From: an uncultured beta proteobacterium
GTDB lineage: Bacteria; Pseudomonadota; Gammaproteobacteria; Burkholderiales; SG8-39
Reading direction: 5' to 3'
DNA length: 18,021 bases
Assembly: GCA_902826155.1 (NCBI GenBank)
Contig: CADEDU010000045.1
Coordinates: 1 to 18,021, forward strand
Shown here: piece after piece, positions 1 through 8,308 of the stretch
Numbering within the stretch: the stretch's first letter is position 1
How the letters are laid out: every line of letters starts with the position of its first letter
Translations under genes and position numbers: made by a program
The notes under the pieces: generated by a model
What the model was told of the DNA's origin: nothing
Database searches by the model: none
What the model saw: the letters and a program-made list of their open reading frames with translations, nothing else

Positions 1-120
1 AGACGGTCGATGACGGTGACGGGGCCAGAGGGCACGTTGCCCTGGTTGTACACGCGCACGGTGAACGACGGTGCCGCGCCGAGACCGACTGGGCCGTTCG
101 ACGTGAGTCGTCCGCTCGGC
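1..120 (-). CDS. Fragment of a DUF11-like repeat protein, runs off the window
   Basis: Read on the minus strand, bases 120 down to 1 stay open and encode LTSNGPVGLGAAPSF followed by TVRVYNQGNVPSGPVTVIDR. The core FTVRVYNQGxVxSGxVxVxD is the pattern of a DUF11/CARDB-type beta-sandwich repeat found in large secreted or surface bacterial proteins. The frame is open back to a stop at 291-293, but I see no convincing start, signal peptide or ribosome binding site there. This is therefore probably an internal piece of a larger gene whose 5' part has been replaced by FmdB-like sequence. The recognition rests on about 20 residues and could be coincidental, because the opposite strand is also open here. 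Confidence 0.35.
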
Positions 121-351
121 ACCGCCGCGCAGACCGAGCCTTGTCCGGAGTGCGGGGCCGCAGCGAGCCGTGTGATCTCCGCGGCGATGGTCCGCTCGAG
201 CGCGCGCAACGGCGTGTTCGCCGCGATCGAACGTGCTGACAAGAGCCGACACGAACCCGAGGTCGTGACCTCGCTGCCCCGAACCGGGGTCTACAAGCGC
301 ACGCCCATGGCGACCATGACGCCGCAGCGCGCGCGCCTGCCGCGGCCCTAG
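91..351 (+). pseudogene. FmdB-like zinc-ribbon protein, N-terminus missing
   Basis: The reading frame open from before base 10 to the stop at 351 encodes, from about base 91, a segment that reads like the middle and end of an FmdB regulatory protein: GPFDVSRPL, then a CPECG half-knuckle, then a basic stretch with ERADKSRHEP, the usual tail pattern of long FmdB proteins. The family normally begins with MPxYxYxCxxCG just before the GPF motif. Here that start and the first CxxC are absent in all three frames upstream of base 91. The upstream sequence (1-90) instead fits a minus-strand coding fragment. I infer that the gene lost its 5' end by rearrangement, or that an assembly junction lies near base 90. 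An intact FmdB is encoded at 2333-2566, so this copy may be a decayed duplicate. A short protein starting at the ATG at base 10 is possible but would carry only one Cys pair. Confidence 0.55.
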
Positions 352-469
352 GCCTTTTCCGCAGATCCAAGCCTGCGGCGCCCCAATCAAATCTTCGCAG
401 TCGTCAGCAGCCGTATCCGGCAGTCGGCACATTCGTCAGCACGGATAACCCCAAAGGAGGAATCACGCT

Positions 470-1726
470 ATGCCCAAGAACCTGTTTCCGCTGGACAACA
501 CCAAGAAGTTCACCGACCAGAAGCACGTCGGGCACAACCGCTGGCATCCGGACATTCCGGCAGCCGTCACCGTCAAGCCCGGTGAGGTGTTCCGCGCCGA
601 TTGCCGCGAGTGGTTCGACGGCGCGATCAAGAACGACGAGTCCGCCGACGATATCCGTTACGCGCCGCTGCCGGGCGTGCACGTGCTGTCAGGGCCGTTC
701 CACGTCGAAGGCGCCGAACCGGGTGACCTGCTGATCGTCGACATCCTCGAGATCGACGCGTGCGACCAGGAAGACTCCGGACCGTACTCAGGCATGGGTT
801 GGGGCTACACCGGCGTGTTCGCCACCAAGAACGGCGGGGGCTTTCTCACCGAGCGTTTTCCCGATGCGTACAAGGTGATATGGGACTTCCGCGGCGACAT
901 CGCGACGTCGCGTCACGTTCCGGAAGTCTCCTACGCGGGGATCCACCATCCCGGGTTGATGGGCACGGCGCCGTCGCATGATCTGCTCGCCAGGTGGACC
1001 AAGCGCGAAACCGATCTGATCGCTACGAATCCGAACCGCGTGCCACCGCTCGCGCTGCCGCCGTTGCCCGAAGGCGCAATTCTCGGATCGCTCAAAGGAT
1101 CAGACTTCGACCGCGTTTCGAAAGAGGCAGCGCGCACCGCGCCGCCGCGCGAGAACGGCGGCAACCAGGACATTAAGAACCTCACCGCCGGCAGCCGCGT
1201 GTTCTATCCGGTGTTCGTACCCGGCGCGAAGCTCTCGTTCGGCGATCTGCACTTCTCGCAGGGCGACGGTGAGATCACCTTCTGCGGCGCGATCGAGATG
1301 GGCGGATTCATGGATCTGCACGTCGATCTGATCAAGGGCGGCATGGCCAAGTACGGCGTGCGCGAGAACGCGATTTTCATGCCCGGCAACCGCGATCCGC
1401 AGTACTCCGAGTGGCTGGCGTTCTCCGGCGTGTCGGTCGACAGGAACGGTAAGCAGCACTACCTCGATTCGGGGCTCGCTTACGCCAATGCCTGCAATCA
1501 CGCGATCGATTACCTGATGAAGTTCGGCTACACCGACATCCAGGCCTACATGATCCTGGGTACGGCTCCGGTCGAAGGCAGGTTGTCGGGCGTGGTCGAC
1601 ATTCCGAACGCGTGCTCGACGATCTACATCCCCAGGGCGATCTTCGACTTCGATGTCCGCCCCTCCGCGAAAGGCGTGCCGCATCAGGTGAAGCAGGGCA
1701 GGCAGGTTCCGCGGTCGGCGAACTAG
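470..1726 (+). CDS. fmdA: Formamidase (FmdA/AmdA family amidohydrolase)
   Basis: This 418-aa cytosolic enzyme should hydrolyse formamide (and perhaps other short aliphatic amides) to formate and ammonia. The protein reads as an FmdA/AmdA-family formamidase over its whole length: an N-terminal LDNTKKFTDQKHVGHNRWHP segment, a PGDLLIVDIL region typical of the beta-rich core, and a C-terminal NxCxxAIDYL-like stretch. Its length agrees with the roughly 400-aa Methylophilus formamidase. The ATG at 470 is preceded by a strong AAAGGAGG Shine-Dalgarno about 9 nt upstream. It is followed by an AmiS-type channel and an FmdB protein on the same strand, a typical arrangement in which the channel admits the substrate and FmdB acts as an accessory or regulatory protein. 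I cannot judge substrate preference (formamide versus acetamide) from sequence alone. Confidence 0.93.
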   Translation: MPKNLFPLDNTKKFTDQKHVGHNRWHPDIPAAVTVKPGEVFRADCREWFDGAIKNDESADDIRYAPLPGVHVLSGPFHVEGAEPGDLLIVDILEIDACDQEDSGPYSGMGWGYTGVFATKNGGGFLTERFPDAYKVIWDFRGDIATSRHVPEVSYAGIHHPGLMGTAPSHDLLARWTKRETDLIATNPNRVPPLALPPLPEGAILGSLKGSDFDRVSKEAARTAPPRENGGNQDIKNLTAGSRVFYPVFVPGAKLSFGDLHFSQGDGEITFCGAIEMGGFMDLHVDLIKGGMAKYGVRENAIFMPGNRDPQYSEWLAFSGVSVDRNGKQHYLDSGLAYANACNHAIDYLMKFGYTDIQAYMILGTAPVEGRLSGVVDIPNACSTIYIPRAIFDFDVRPSAKGVPHQVKQGRQVPRSAN

Positions 1727-1744
1727 CGTAGTCCCGGTGGTGAT

Positions 1745-1769
1745 GCTCCGATCCGATGCGGATCGGAGC
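1745..1769 (+). promoter_or_regulatory. Perfect 10-bp hairpin between formamidase and channel genes
   Basis: GCTCCGATCC (1745-1754) and GGATCGGAGC (1760-1769) are exact reverse complements around a 5-nt GATGC loop. No T-run follows, so it is not a classical rho-independent terminator. It lies 18 nt after the formamidase stop and 37 nt before the channel ATG, with the channel's ribosome binding site outside the stem. A 3'-end-protecting or partial-attenuation element that sets the ratio of enzyme to channel mRNA is a reasonable inference. Confidence 0.55.
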
Positions 1770-1806
1770 GCGCAACCGAATCGATAGCCAAAGGGGGAGA
1801 AAAACG

Positions 1807-2322
1807 ATGCTGTTGGGACTCGCTTTGTTCTATGTGGGTGCCGTGCTGTGCCTGAACGGCTTGTGGCTGCTGGGCAAGATCGGTGACAACGAGATCGCGG
1901 TGATCGACATCTTCGTCGGCATCGTCACCGCGCTGATCGCGTTGTTCCTCGCGTTCGGGCCCGGTGCCGATCTCAACTCGGTGAAGGGGGCTGCACTCAC
2001 GCTGCTGTTCACGTTCACCTACTTCTGGGTGGCGATCAATCGCTACAACGGCGCCGATGGTCGCGGGCTGGGCTGGTTCTGCCTGTTCGTGGCGATCACC
2101 GCGGTGCCGGTCACCATTCAGACCTTGCAGGCGGCGAAGACGACGTGGGACATCTGGTTCGGGTTGTCGTGGGGCGCGTGGGCCATCCTGTGGTTCATGT
2201 TCTTCATGCTGCTCGTGCGCAACAAGCCGATCGCCAAAGTGACCGGTGCGGTCACCGTGGCGCAAGGCATTCTCACCGGCTGGCTGCCCGGATACCTGCT
2301 GTTGAACGGAGTCATCCAGTAG
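1807..2322 (+). CDS. amiS: AmiS/UreI family short-chain amide or urea channel
   Basis: This 171-aa inner-membrane protein has six predicted hydrophobic helices (LGLALFYVGAVLCLNGLWLL at the start, GYLLLNGVIQ at the end). It carries the family-typical segment TYFWVAINRYNGADGRGLGW between helices 3 and 4. AmiS/UreI proteins form channels for urea or short amides, so its place directly after the formamidase suggests uptake of formamide or acetamide. The reading frame is open from 1756, but that start would add a charged leader encoded within the hairpin. The ATG at 1807 follows an AAGGGGGAG ribosome binding site and puts helix 1 at the N-terminus, as usual for the family. The substrate is inferred from context only. 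Confidence 0.88.
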   Translation: MLLGLALFYVGAVLCLNGLWLLGKIGDNEIAVIDIFVGIVTALIALFLAFGPGADLNSVKGAALTLLFTFTYFWVAINRYNGADGRGLGWFCLFVAITAVPVTIQTLQAAKTTWDIWFGLSWGAWAILWFMFFMLLVRNKPIAKVTGAVTVAQGILTGWLPGYLLLNGVIQ

Positions 2323-2332
2323 CGCGTCCGCC

Positions 2333-2566
2333 ATGCCGTTCTATGACTATCGCTGCGGTAGTTGCGGCAACTTTCGCGCGCTGCGCCCGATGAGTGAATC
2401 GGGTGCGGCCGCGATGTGCCCGGGTTGCGAGGCGTGGTGCGACCGCGTGCTGGTCACGCCGTTTCTGGGTGGCAAGGGTCAGAGCGGGTCCGCCGGATCG
2501 GCGGGCGTATTCGATCGGAGTCGCTTCCGGCACGTATGCGGTGCCGGTTGTTCGCACCAGCCCTGA
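2333..2566 (+). CDS. fmdB: FmdB family zinc-ribbon protein
   Basis: This 77-aa protein starts MPFYDYRCGSCGNF and has a second pair MCPGC, giving the two CxxC knuckles (C8/C11 and C29/C32) that bind zinc in the FmdB/CxxC regulatory family. It ends with a short tail containing CGAGC. It begins 10 nt after the channel stop, with no strong ribosome binding site, so translation is probably coupled to the upstream gene. FmdB was named as a putative regulator of formamidase, but its molecular role (transcriptional regulator or enzyme-associated zinc protein) is not established. The last-gene position and intact zinc ligands contrast with the broken FmdB-like sequence at 91-351. Confidence 0.85.
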   Translation: MPFYDYRCGSCGNFRALRPMSESGAAAMCPGCEAWCDRVLVTPFLGGKGQSGSAGSAGVFDRSRFRHVCGAGCSHQP

Positions 2567-2624
2567 TTCCATTCGCCGCGGATCAGCGCACCCGAGGTGA
2601 ATCATCCAGCCGGGTGGGCTGAAT

Positions 2625-2642
2625 CTCACCCAAACGGGTGAG
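2625..2642. terminator. Candidate hairpin terminator between convergent genes
   Basis: CTCACCC and GGGTGAG form a perfect 7-bp stem around an AAAC loop. A smaller CAGCC/GGCTG hairpin lies just before it at 2607-2621. Both lie between the + strand FmdB gene (ends 2566) and the minus-strand LuxR gene (ends 2780), where a shared terminator would be expected. No U-tract is present on either strand, so rho-independent function is uncertain. Confidence 0.35.
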
Positions 2643-2710
2643 GCCGACGCGCGAACATGCGGCAGACAATCCGTCCAAAGGAGGAGGGCTCCGTGGGGCG
2701 GAACGAGGGT

Positions 2711-2746
2711 CGAACTGAGGCGCGAACCGAGGCGCGAACCGAGGCG
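2711..2746. repeat. Three tandem copies of a 12-bp repeat
   Basis: The unit CGAACCGAGGCG occurs three times head to tail (the first copy has a T for C change), flanked by degenerate pieces GAACGAGG and CCGTCCGAGG. It lies in the intergenic region just downstream of the LuxR gene stop. No function is evident. It may be a simple slippage repeat. Confidence 0.7.
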
Positions 2747-2779
2747 CCGTCCGAGGTACGCGCAGGACGACGCGCGCGC

Positions 2780-3949
2780 TCAGCCGCGGTTCGAGCACAT
2801 GCGCGCGTGCAGGTGCACCAGTTCCATCTGCCCGTGCGTGTTGGTCTTCTGGAAGATCTGCTTGAGGTGGCTGCGCACGGTGTTTTCCGACACGTTCAGC
2901 GAGCTCGCCACTACGGTGAGTGGCCGACCCATGAACACGAGGGCGCTGACCTTGGCCTGAGCCGGCGTCAGCTCGAACTGCCGGGCGAACGGGCAGGTGG
3001 CCGGGTCGTGCATCGCGTGGCCACCGCGAATGCTGATCACGGCGATCGGCGATCGCGTAGCCGACTCCGCCACGAACAACTCGCCGGCGGGCCGCACCAC
3101 CAGCACCATCGGCGCCGCGCCCGCAGGCGCGCTCAACGTGATCACGCGGGTATCGTCTGTGCCGGCATGCGCGGCAATCGCGCTGGCCGAAGCAATGGTG
3201 GTAGCCGAAGCAATGGCCTGCCGCAGCGCTCGTTGATCGGCGGCGCTCGCCGCCAGCAACCGGCGTCCGTCGAGGCGCAGCGACGCGGTGCGCGCGAGGA
3301 GTTCCGTCGTGGTGGGATTGCGATAGATCACCTCGCCCTCGGCATTGACCAGCAGCGTCGCATTCGAGTCCTGATCGAGGATGCGCATCAGCGCCTGCGA
3401 CAGGTCGCCGGCATGCTGCATGCGCCAGTGGTTCTCCATCGACAGCGACAGGTGTTCCAGCAGGAAATGCAGATCGGCTTTCTCTCGCGTGCCGAAGGGC
3501 GGATCGCCCTCGCCGCGGTGCGCCGCCACGAAGACCACGAGATTGCCGCGACGCGCGACGACTCCGCACAGACGATGGAACAGGCCGTGTGGCTTGAGGA
3601 ATCCGCGATAGAAATCGGTACGCTGCAGGTCGCGATTGCTGATGAGTTCCTCGCCGGTCATGACGCGGCCCGGCATGTAGTCGTCGCTCGACAGGAACCA
3701 CGGATTGCGCGCGGCGAACTGGGCGTACGCGCTGCGGAAGCTTTCATCATCGGGCGCGTCGCAAAGCGTGCTGCCGCGTCCGGTCGAGAACTCGTGATCG
3801 CCCAGCGTGACCGAACGAGCCGCGAGCCCGACGCACATCGAGCTCAACACGCCAGCCCAATCATTATCGGTCGTGCTCGCCGCGTGGATGTCGCGAACCA
3901 GCGCGACGATCGCGGGATCGAACGAGTGAGGGAGCGCTGCTCTGGCCAT
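2780..3949 (-). CDS. LuxR family transcriptional regulator with PAS-like sensor region
   Basis: The C-terminal 60 residues form a LuxR/FixJ helix-turn-helix: FELTPAQAKVSALVFMGRPL, then SENTVRSHLKQIFQKTN. The N-terminal and middle part has no receiver domain. A stretch beginning LVNAEGEVIYRNPTT looks like a PAS fold, so the protein probably senses a small ligand or redox state directly. It is divergent from the permease-kinase gene at 4196 and convergent with the formamidase cassette, making it a candidate regulator of either. The start is uncertain. The ATG at 3949 gives 389 aa and begins MARAALPHSFDPAIVALVRD. An ATG at 3988 and a GTG at 4051 are also in frame, and none has a well-spaced ribosome binding site. 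A long open frame lies antisense to the gene but has no protein-like features. Confidence 0.85.
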   Translation of the reverse strand: MARAALPHSFDPAIVALVRDIHAASTTDNDWAGVLSSMCVGLAARSVTLGDHEFSTGRGSTLCDAPDDESFRSAYAQFAARNPWFLSSDDYMPGRVMTGEELISNRDLQRTDFYRGFLKPHGLFHRLCGVVARRGNLVVFVAAHRGEGDPPFGTREKADLHFLLEHLSLSMENHWRMQHAGDLSQALMRILDQDSNATLLVNAEGEVIYRNPTTTELLARTASLRLDGRRLLAASAADQRALRQAIASATTIASASAIAAHAGTDDTRVITLSAPAGAAPMVLVVRPAGELFVAESATRSPIAVISIRGGHAMHDPATCPFARQFELTPAQAKVSALVFMGRPLTVVASSLNVSENTVRSHLKQIFQKTNTHGQMELVHLHARMCSNRG

Positions 3950-4195
3950 CTGTCCGCCGGATATGGTGGTTGTCGCAGCTACGGACATTCGCTCGCCGTG
4001 CAGGTCCGCTACGTGTTCTCCACTCGCAGCGTTAGCCCCGACCTGCGTCACGGCGTGGCAAGTGTTCGCGCGTGGCGCAGTTGTGTCAACCCCGGAGCGC
4101 GCATGGGTTGCAGACGCAGCGATTCATCGGGCGTGTCGTATGCAAGAGTCGTTGCAGCGCAGCGAGCAGCCGCTCGTCGCTGAAGCCCCACGACC
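3950..4195. promoter_or_regulatory. Divergent intergenic region with operator-like inverted repeat
   Basis: About 145-245 bp, depending on the LuxR start chosen, separate the LuxR gene from the permease-kinase gene. It must hold both promoters, but I find no convincing -35/-10 pair. A small inverted repeat GTTG-TGT-CAAC lies at 4080-4090 and could be an operator. An in-frame stop at 4181-4183 excludes any start upstream of the kinase ATG at 4196. Confidence 0.3.
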
Positions 4196-6934
4196 ATGCT
4201 GCGCATCAAACGCGAATACCAGTCGTGGGTGGCCAACGAGTCGCTCGAAGACTATGCGTTGCGCTATGCCGCACGGTCGTATCGTCGCTGGTCGCCCTCG
4301 GTGGTGGCGAGCACGGCGATCGGCGGCATCTCGTTCCTCGCGCTCGAAGCCATCGGCGCGAGCATCACGATCAGCTATGGATTCCAGAACGCGCTGCCGG
4401 CGATCCTGATCGTCTCGTTCGTCATCTTCGCGGTGAGTCTGCCGATCGCGTACTGGTCGAGCGTGGCTAACGTCGATATCGATCTGCTGACCCGCGGCGC
4501 GGGGTTCGGCTTCGTCGGCTCGACCATCACCTCGCTCATCTACGCGTCGTTCACGTTCATCTTCTTCGCCATCGAAACCGCCATCTGGGCACAGGCGCTC
4601 GAGCTGGCGATGGGTTTGAACATCGTCATCGGCTATCTGCTGTGTTCGCTGGTGATCATTCCGATCGTGTTCTTCGGCGTCACGCTGATCAACAAGCTGC
4701 AATCCTGGACGCAGCCGATCTGGATCGCGATGCTGGTGGCGCCGTTCGCGTTCATCCTCTACAAGGATCCGACGGTGCTCTCGGCGTGGGCGGGCTATAC
4801 CGGTTCAGGCAGCGGAGTCGGTGGATTCGATGTGCTGTTGTTCGGCGCGGCGACCGGTGTGCTGTTCTCGCTGGTGGCGCAGATCGGTGAGCAGGCCGAC
4901 TACCTGCGTTTCCTGCCCGAGCGCACCGCGGCCAATCGGCGCAGCTGGTGGCTCGCGATGCTCAGCGCAGGGCCGGGCTGGATCGTGATCGGCGGATTGA
5001 AGATTCTGGCCGGCAGTCTGCTCGCGGTGCTGGCGGTGCGGGCCGGCGCGAGCGCCGCCGAGGCGATCGAACCGATCCGCATGTACATACGTGCCTACGA
5101 GTACATGTTCGACGATCGCGTGCTCGTGTTGGTGCTGGCGACCCTGTTCGTGACCATCTCGCAGGTCAAGATCAACGTCACCAACGCCTATAGCGGCTCG
5201 CTCGCTTGGTCGAACTGCTTCGCACGACTTGCGCACTACCATCCCGGACGGGTCGTCTGGCTGGTGTTCAACGTGCTGATCGCACTGTTGCTTTCGTTGC
5301 TCGGCATCTTTGCCACGCTCGAAGCCGTGCTCAGCGTGTACTCCACCGTCGCCATCGCCTGGATCGGCGCGCTGGTGGCCGATCTGGTGGTGCTCAAGCG
5401 CACCGGCATCAGCCCGCCTTACATCGAATTCAAACGGGCACATCTGTACAACATCAATCCGGTCGGATGCGGCGCCATGCTCATCGCCTCGGCCGTGAGC
5501 CTGGCGGCGTATGCAGGTCTGTTCGGGCCTTACGGCCGTGCGTTCTTCGGATTCATCTCGCTCGCCACCGCGTTCGTCGCGGCGATCGCCATTGCCTACC
5601 TCACGCGCGGCCGGTACTACATCGCCCGCCCCGATCTGCACTATCGCCATCGTCACGACGACGCGCTGGTGGAGTGCTGCATCTGCGAGCGCTCGTACGA
5701 AGCCGCCGACATGGCGCATTGCACGTTCTATCGTGGGCCGATCTGCTCGCTGTGCTGTGGCCTGGAGCTGCACTGCCACGACTTCTGCAAGAAGCCCGCC
5801 ACCGAGCAGGCGGCGTACGACGTGCCTGCGACTTCGGTGCCGCGCTTTCAGCCGCAGCTGCGGCGGCGGGTCGGGCGCTTTCTCGGTTTGTTCAGCGTGG
5901 CTGCGACACTGCTCGGTGCGGCCTTCCTGCTCACCTACCGGCTGGTCGATCTGAGCGAGTTCGGTTCGCAGGAGGCGCTGGTCAATCTGTTGGTGCGGCT
6001 CTACATCGCCACGCTGGTGGTGAGCGCGATGGGCACTTGGTGGATCGTGCTCTCGCATGAGAGCCAGGAGCAGTCCGAGCAGGAACTGTTGCAATCGCTG
6101 CATTTTCTGGAACTCACCCGCAAGGAGCTGGTGGAGTCCGAGAAGCTCGCTTCGCTGGGCGGGCTGGTAGCCGGTGTGGCGCATGAGATCAACACACCGG
6201 TGGGGATTGCTGTGAGCACGGCGTCGTTCCTGAGTGATCGCACCGAGGCCACCCGCCAGGCGCTCGCAGCTGGCGCACTCGACCCGCGCGAGGCCGAGAA
6301 GTACTTGCGCGAGGCTGCACAGTCCTCGCAACTGCTGCTCTCCAACGCCAAGCGGGCAGCGCAGCTGGTGCAAAGCTTCAAGCAGCTCGCGGTCGATCAG
6401 GTGATCGACGATCGGCGTCGGTTCGATCTGGGCGAATCGATCAACGAGGCAGTGCAAAGCCTGCGCCCGAGAATCACCGAGGCAGGCGCAACGCTGCACA
6501 TAGAGTGTCCGAACGGGATCACGATGGAAAGCTACGCCGGTCCGTTCGGTCAGGTGCTGACCAACCTGATCCTGAATGCCCTACAGCACGCGTTCGAACC
6601 GAGTGCCTTCGGCTCCATCACGATCACAGCGGCGCTCGAAACCGGCGACGAGGTCGAGCTCACGTTAGCGGACAACGGCAAGGGCGTGCCGGCGGCATTG
6701 CACGAGAAGATTTTCGAGCCGTTCTTCACCACCAGACGGGGCCTGGGCGGCAGCGGCCTGGGCCTGTACATCGTTCACAGCCTGGTGACCCGCAAGCTCG
6801 GCGGCAACATTCACGTGAGCAGCGCGGCGGGGCAGGGCACCACGTTCACGATCCGCATTCCGCGCGTGGTACGCTCGAATTCGAACGTCGCGCAGATCAT
6901 GATGAGCAACACCCGCGCTGCCGGCGGCACGTGA
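4196..6934 (+). CDS. NCS1 permease-histidine kinase fusion with Cys/His cluster
   Basis: This 912-aa membrane protein has three parts. Residues about 35-475 form a roughly 12-helix transporter of the purine/cytosine/allantoin permease (NCS1) type, beginning [20 protein letters not shown]. Residues 494-531 hold a dense Cys/His cluster (C494, C495, C497, C509, C517, C520, C521, C527, C531, with H508, H526, H528) that probably binds metal. After two more hydrophobic segments (about 565-620) and a coiled-coil-like linker comes a histidine kinase: H-box VAHEINTP with H663, N-box [10 protein letters not shown] (N790, N794), G1 DNGKG (D826), FEPFFTT and GGSGLGLYI. By analogy with CbrA-type transporter-kinases, it may couple transport of a nitrogenous compound to phosphorelay. 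The start is fixed by a stop 13 nt upstream. The response regulator follows 16 nt after the stop. The substrate is unknown. Confidence 0.9.
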   Translation: MLRIKREYQSWVANESLEDYALRYAARSYRRWSPSVVASTAIGGISFLALEAIGASITISYGFQNALPAILIVSFVIFAVSLPIAYWSSVANVDIDLLTRGAGFGFVGSTITSLIYASFTFIFFAIETAIWAQALELAMGLNIVIGYLLCSLVIIPIVFFGVTLINKLQSWTQPIWIAMLVAPFAFILYKDPTVLSAWAGYTGSGSGVGGFDVLLFGAATGVLFSLVAQIGEQADYLRFLPERTAANRRSWWLAMLSAGPGWIVIGGLKILAGSLLAVLAVRAGASAAEAIEPIRMYIRAYEYMFDDRVLVLVLATLFVTISQVKINVTNAYSGSLAWSNCFARLAHYHPGRVVWLVFNVLIALLLSLLGIFATLEAVLSVYSTVAIAWIGALVADLVVLKRTGISPPYIEFKRAHLYNINPVGCGAMLIASAVSLAAYAGLFGPYGRAFFGFISLATAFVAAIAIAYLTRGRYYIARPDLHYRHRHDDALVECCICERSYEAADMAHCTFYRGPICSLCCGLELHCHDFCKKPATEQAAYDVPATSVPRFQPQLRRRVGRFLGLFSVAATLLGAAFLLTYRLVDLSEFGSQEALVNLLVRLYIATLVVSAMGTWWIVLSHESQEQSEQELLQSLHFLELTRKELVESEKLASLGGLVAGVAHEINTPVGIAVSTASFLSDRTEATRQALAAGALDPREAEKYLREAAQSSQLLLSNAKRAAQLVQSFKQLAVDQVIDDRRRFDLGESINEAVQSLRPRITEAGATLHIECPNGITMESYAGPFGQVLTNLILNALQHAFEPSAFGSITITAALETGDEVELTLADNGKGVPAALHEKIFEPFFTTRRGLGGSGLGLYIVHSLVTRKLGGNIHVSSAAGQGTTFTIRIPRVVRSNSNVAQIMMSNTRAAGGT

Positions 6935-6950
6935 GGGCATCGCAACGATC

Positions 6951-8249
6951 ATGTCGAACGTACTGGCTCTCGTGCTGCGCGAACATGAAATGCAGGCGTC
7001 GCCCTGGCGAGTACTGCTGGTCGACGACGAGCCGGGTGTGCACGAGATTTCGCGGCTGGTGCTGGCCGATCTGTCGTTCGAGGGGCGTCCGGTCGAACTG
7101 CTGAGTGCCTATTCCGCCGCCGAGGCGCGCGCGCGCATCGAGCAGGTCGGTGACATCGCGCTGGTGCTGCTCGACGTCGTCATGGAAACCGACGACGCCG
7201 GTCTGGCGCTGGTGCGCCACATACGTGAGCAGCTGCACGAGCACGACGTGCAGATCGTGCTGCGCACCGGGCAGCCGGGCATGGCCCCGGAGCGCGACGT
7301 GGTGCTGCGCTACGCGATCAACGGCTACTTTCTCAAGACCGAGATCACCGCGCAGAAACTGCACTCCATCGTCGTCTCCTCGTTGCGCGCGTTCCAGACC
7401 GTGCGCGCGCTGCGGCGGCCAGTGGCGCGCGCTGGCGCCTTCGTCCAGCCGACGATGCCTGATCCACGTTACGAACGTCTTTCCGCGGAGGCTGCGGCCG
7501 CCACGGCCGAGAGCGACCTGGTGGTGCTGGCGCAGGCGGAGGTCGCGCTCGGGTCGCTGGAGACGGTCGGCATCGAGCTGCTGCCGCAGTGGCGCACCAG
7601 CGAAGGCATGCTGAGCGTTGCGCGGATCATCGAGATCACCACTGCCTCGCCACCGTTGCGTCGGACGGTCGCCTCGCGGCTGGTGCGGTTGGCTTGTGCG
7701 TGGTCGAACTCGTGGCGCGCCACGCGCGGCGCGGCGCTACGGGTCTCGGTGCCGCTGATTGTCGATGATCCCGATGATTGCGAACTACTCGGGGAGGTAC
7801 ACGCCGCGGTCGTCGAAGGCGGCCTCGCGCCAGGCATGCTCGATCTGCAGATTCCCGAGACCTGTCTGCAATGGGAGCAGCCACTGCCCAGTGAATCGCT
7901 CCTCGCGCTGCAGGCGCTGGGCGTGTCGATCACGCTGATCGACTTCGGTTCGGGCCTGATCTCGCTGCCGACACTGTATCGGTTGCAGCCCGACCGGCTG
8001 AAAATCCATCGCGCGTTCGTGCGAGGCGCGGCCGCCGACGCCGAACGTGCTGCCATGGCGCGCTCGGTCATCGCGCTGGCCCATACCCTCGGGGTCGCCG
8101 CGATCGCGGAAGGCATCGCCTCCGACGGTGACCTGCAATTCTTCAAGTGGGAAGGCTGCGACCTGGGCGCCGGCGACATTCTCAGTCCGCCCATGGCGCT
8201 GCATGAGGTGGCGGGCTTCCTCGCGACCGGGCGCATGTCGACGCACTGA
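6951..8249 (+). CDS. Response regulator with degenerate EAL domain
   Basis: This 432-aa protein has an N-terminal receiver domain with the full phosphorylation set: acidic D25, D26 and E27, phospho-acceptor D75 in LVLLDVVM, T106 and K129. The C-terminal half (about 185-430) follows the EAL phosphodiesterase fold, but key catalytic positions have changed. EAL/R reads IELLPQWR, the DDFG pair is LIDFG (I330 for the first Asp), and KIDR is KIHR (H353 for Asp). K351 and E387 (AIAEG) remain. Active EAL enzymes need both DDFG aspartates and the Lys-Ile-Asp residue for metal binding, so c-di-GMP hydrolysis is probably lost and the domain may bind the nucleotide or a partner. It lies 16 nt after the permease-kinase and is almost certainly its cognate regulator. 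An alternative start is the ATG at 6990 (MQASPWRVLLVDDEP). Confidence 0.87.
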   Translation: MSNVLALVLREHEMQASPWRVLLVDDEPGVHEISRLVLADLSFEGRPVELLSAYSAAEARARIEQVGDIALVLLDVVMETDDAGLALVRHIREQLHEHDVQIVLRTGQPGMAPERDVVLRYAINGYFLKTEITAQKLHSIVVSSLRAFQTVRALRRPVARAGAFVQPTMPDPRYERLSAEAAAATAESDLVVLAQAEVALGSLETVGIELLPQWRTSEGMLSVARIIEITTASPPLRRTVASRLVRLACAWSNSWRATRGAALRVSVPLIVDDPDDCELLGEVHAAVVEGGLAPGMLDLQIPETCLQWEQPLPSESLLALQALGVSITLIDFGSGLISLPTLYRLQPDRLKIHRAFVRGAAADAERAAMARSVIALAHTLGVAAIAEGIASDGDLQFFKWEGCDLGAGDILSPPMALHEVAGFLATGRMSTH

Positions 8250-8308
8250 TCGACACATCGAACGCCGGGTGCGAACATTCGCCCCGACTTTCATCGCCAG
8301 GATTGCCC

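Noticed and set aside
1756..1806. Upstream start for the AmiS gene at 1756
   Set aside because: It would add a charged leader encoded inside a hairpin. The ATG at 1807 has a good ribosome binding site and matches the family start.
1727..1806. Riboswitch between formamidase and channel
   Set aside because: Only a simple hairpin is present in 80 nt, with no conserved aptamer pattern.
2657..4183. Open + strand frame of 508 codons antisense to the LuxR gene, with an AAAGGAGG site at 2678-2685 and an in-frame GTG at 2693
   Set aside because: The product is Arg/Ala-rich with no domain pattern, while the minus strand encodes a clear LuxR protein with a helix-turn-helix. Long antisense frames are common at this GC content.
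4805..6499. Open minus-strand frame of 564 codons opposite the permease-kinase
   Set aside because: Composition is Gln/Arg/His-rich and repetitive, with no motif. The + strand encodes an unambiguous permease and kinase.
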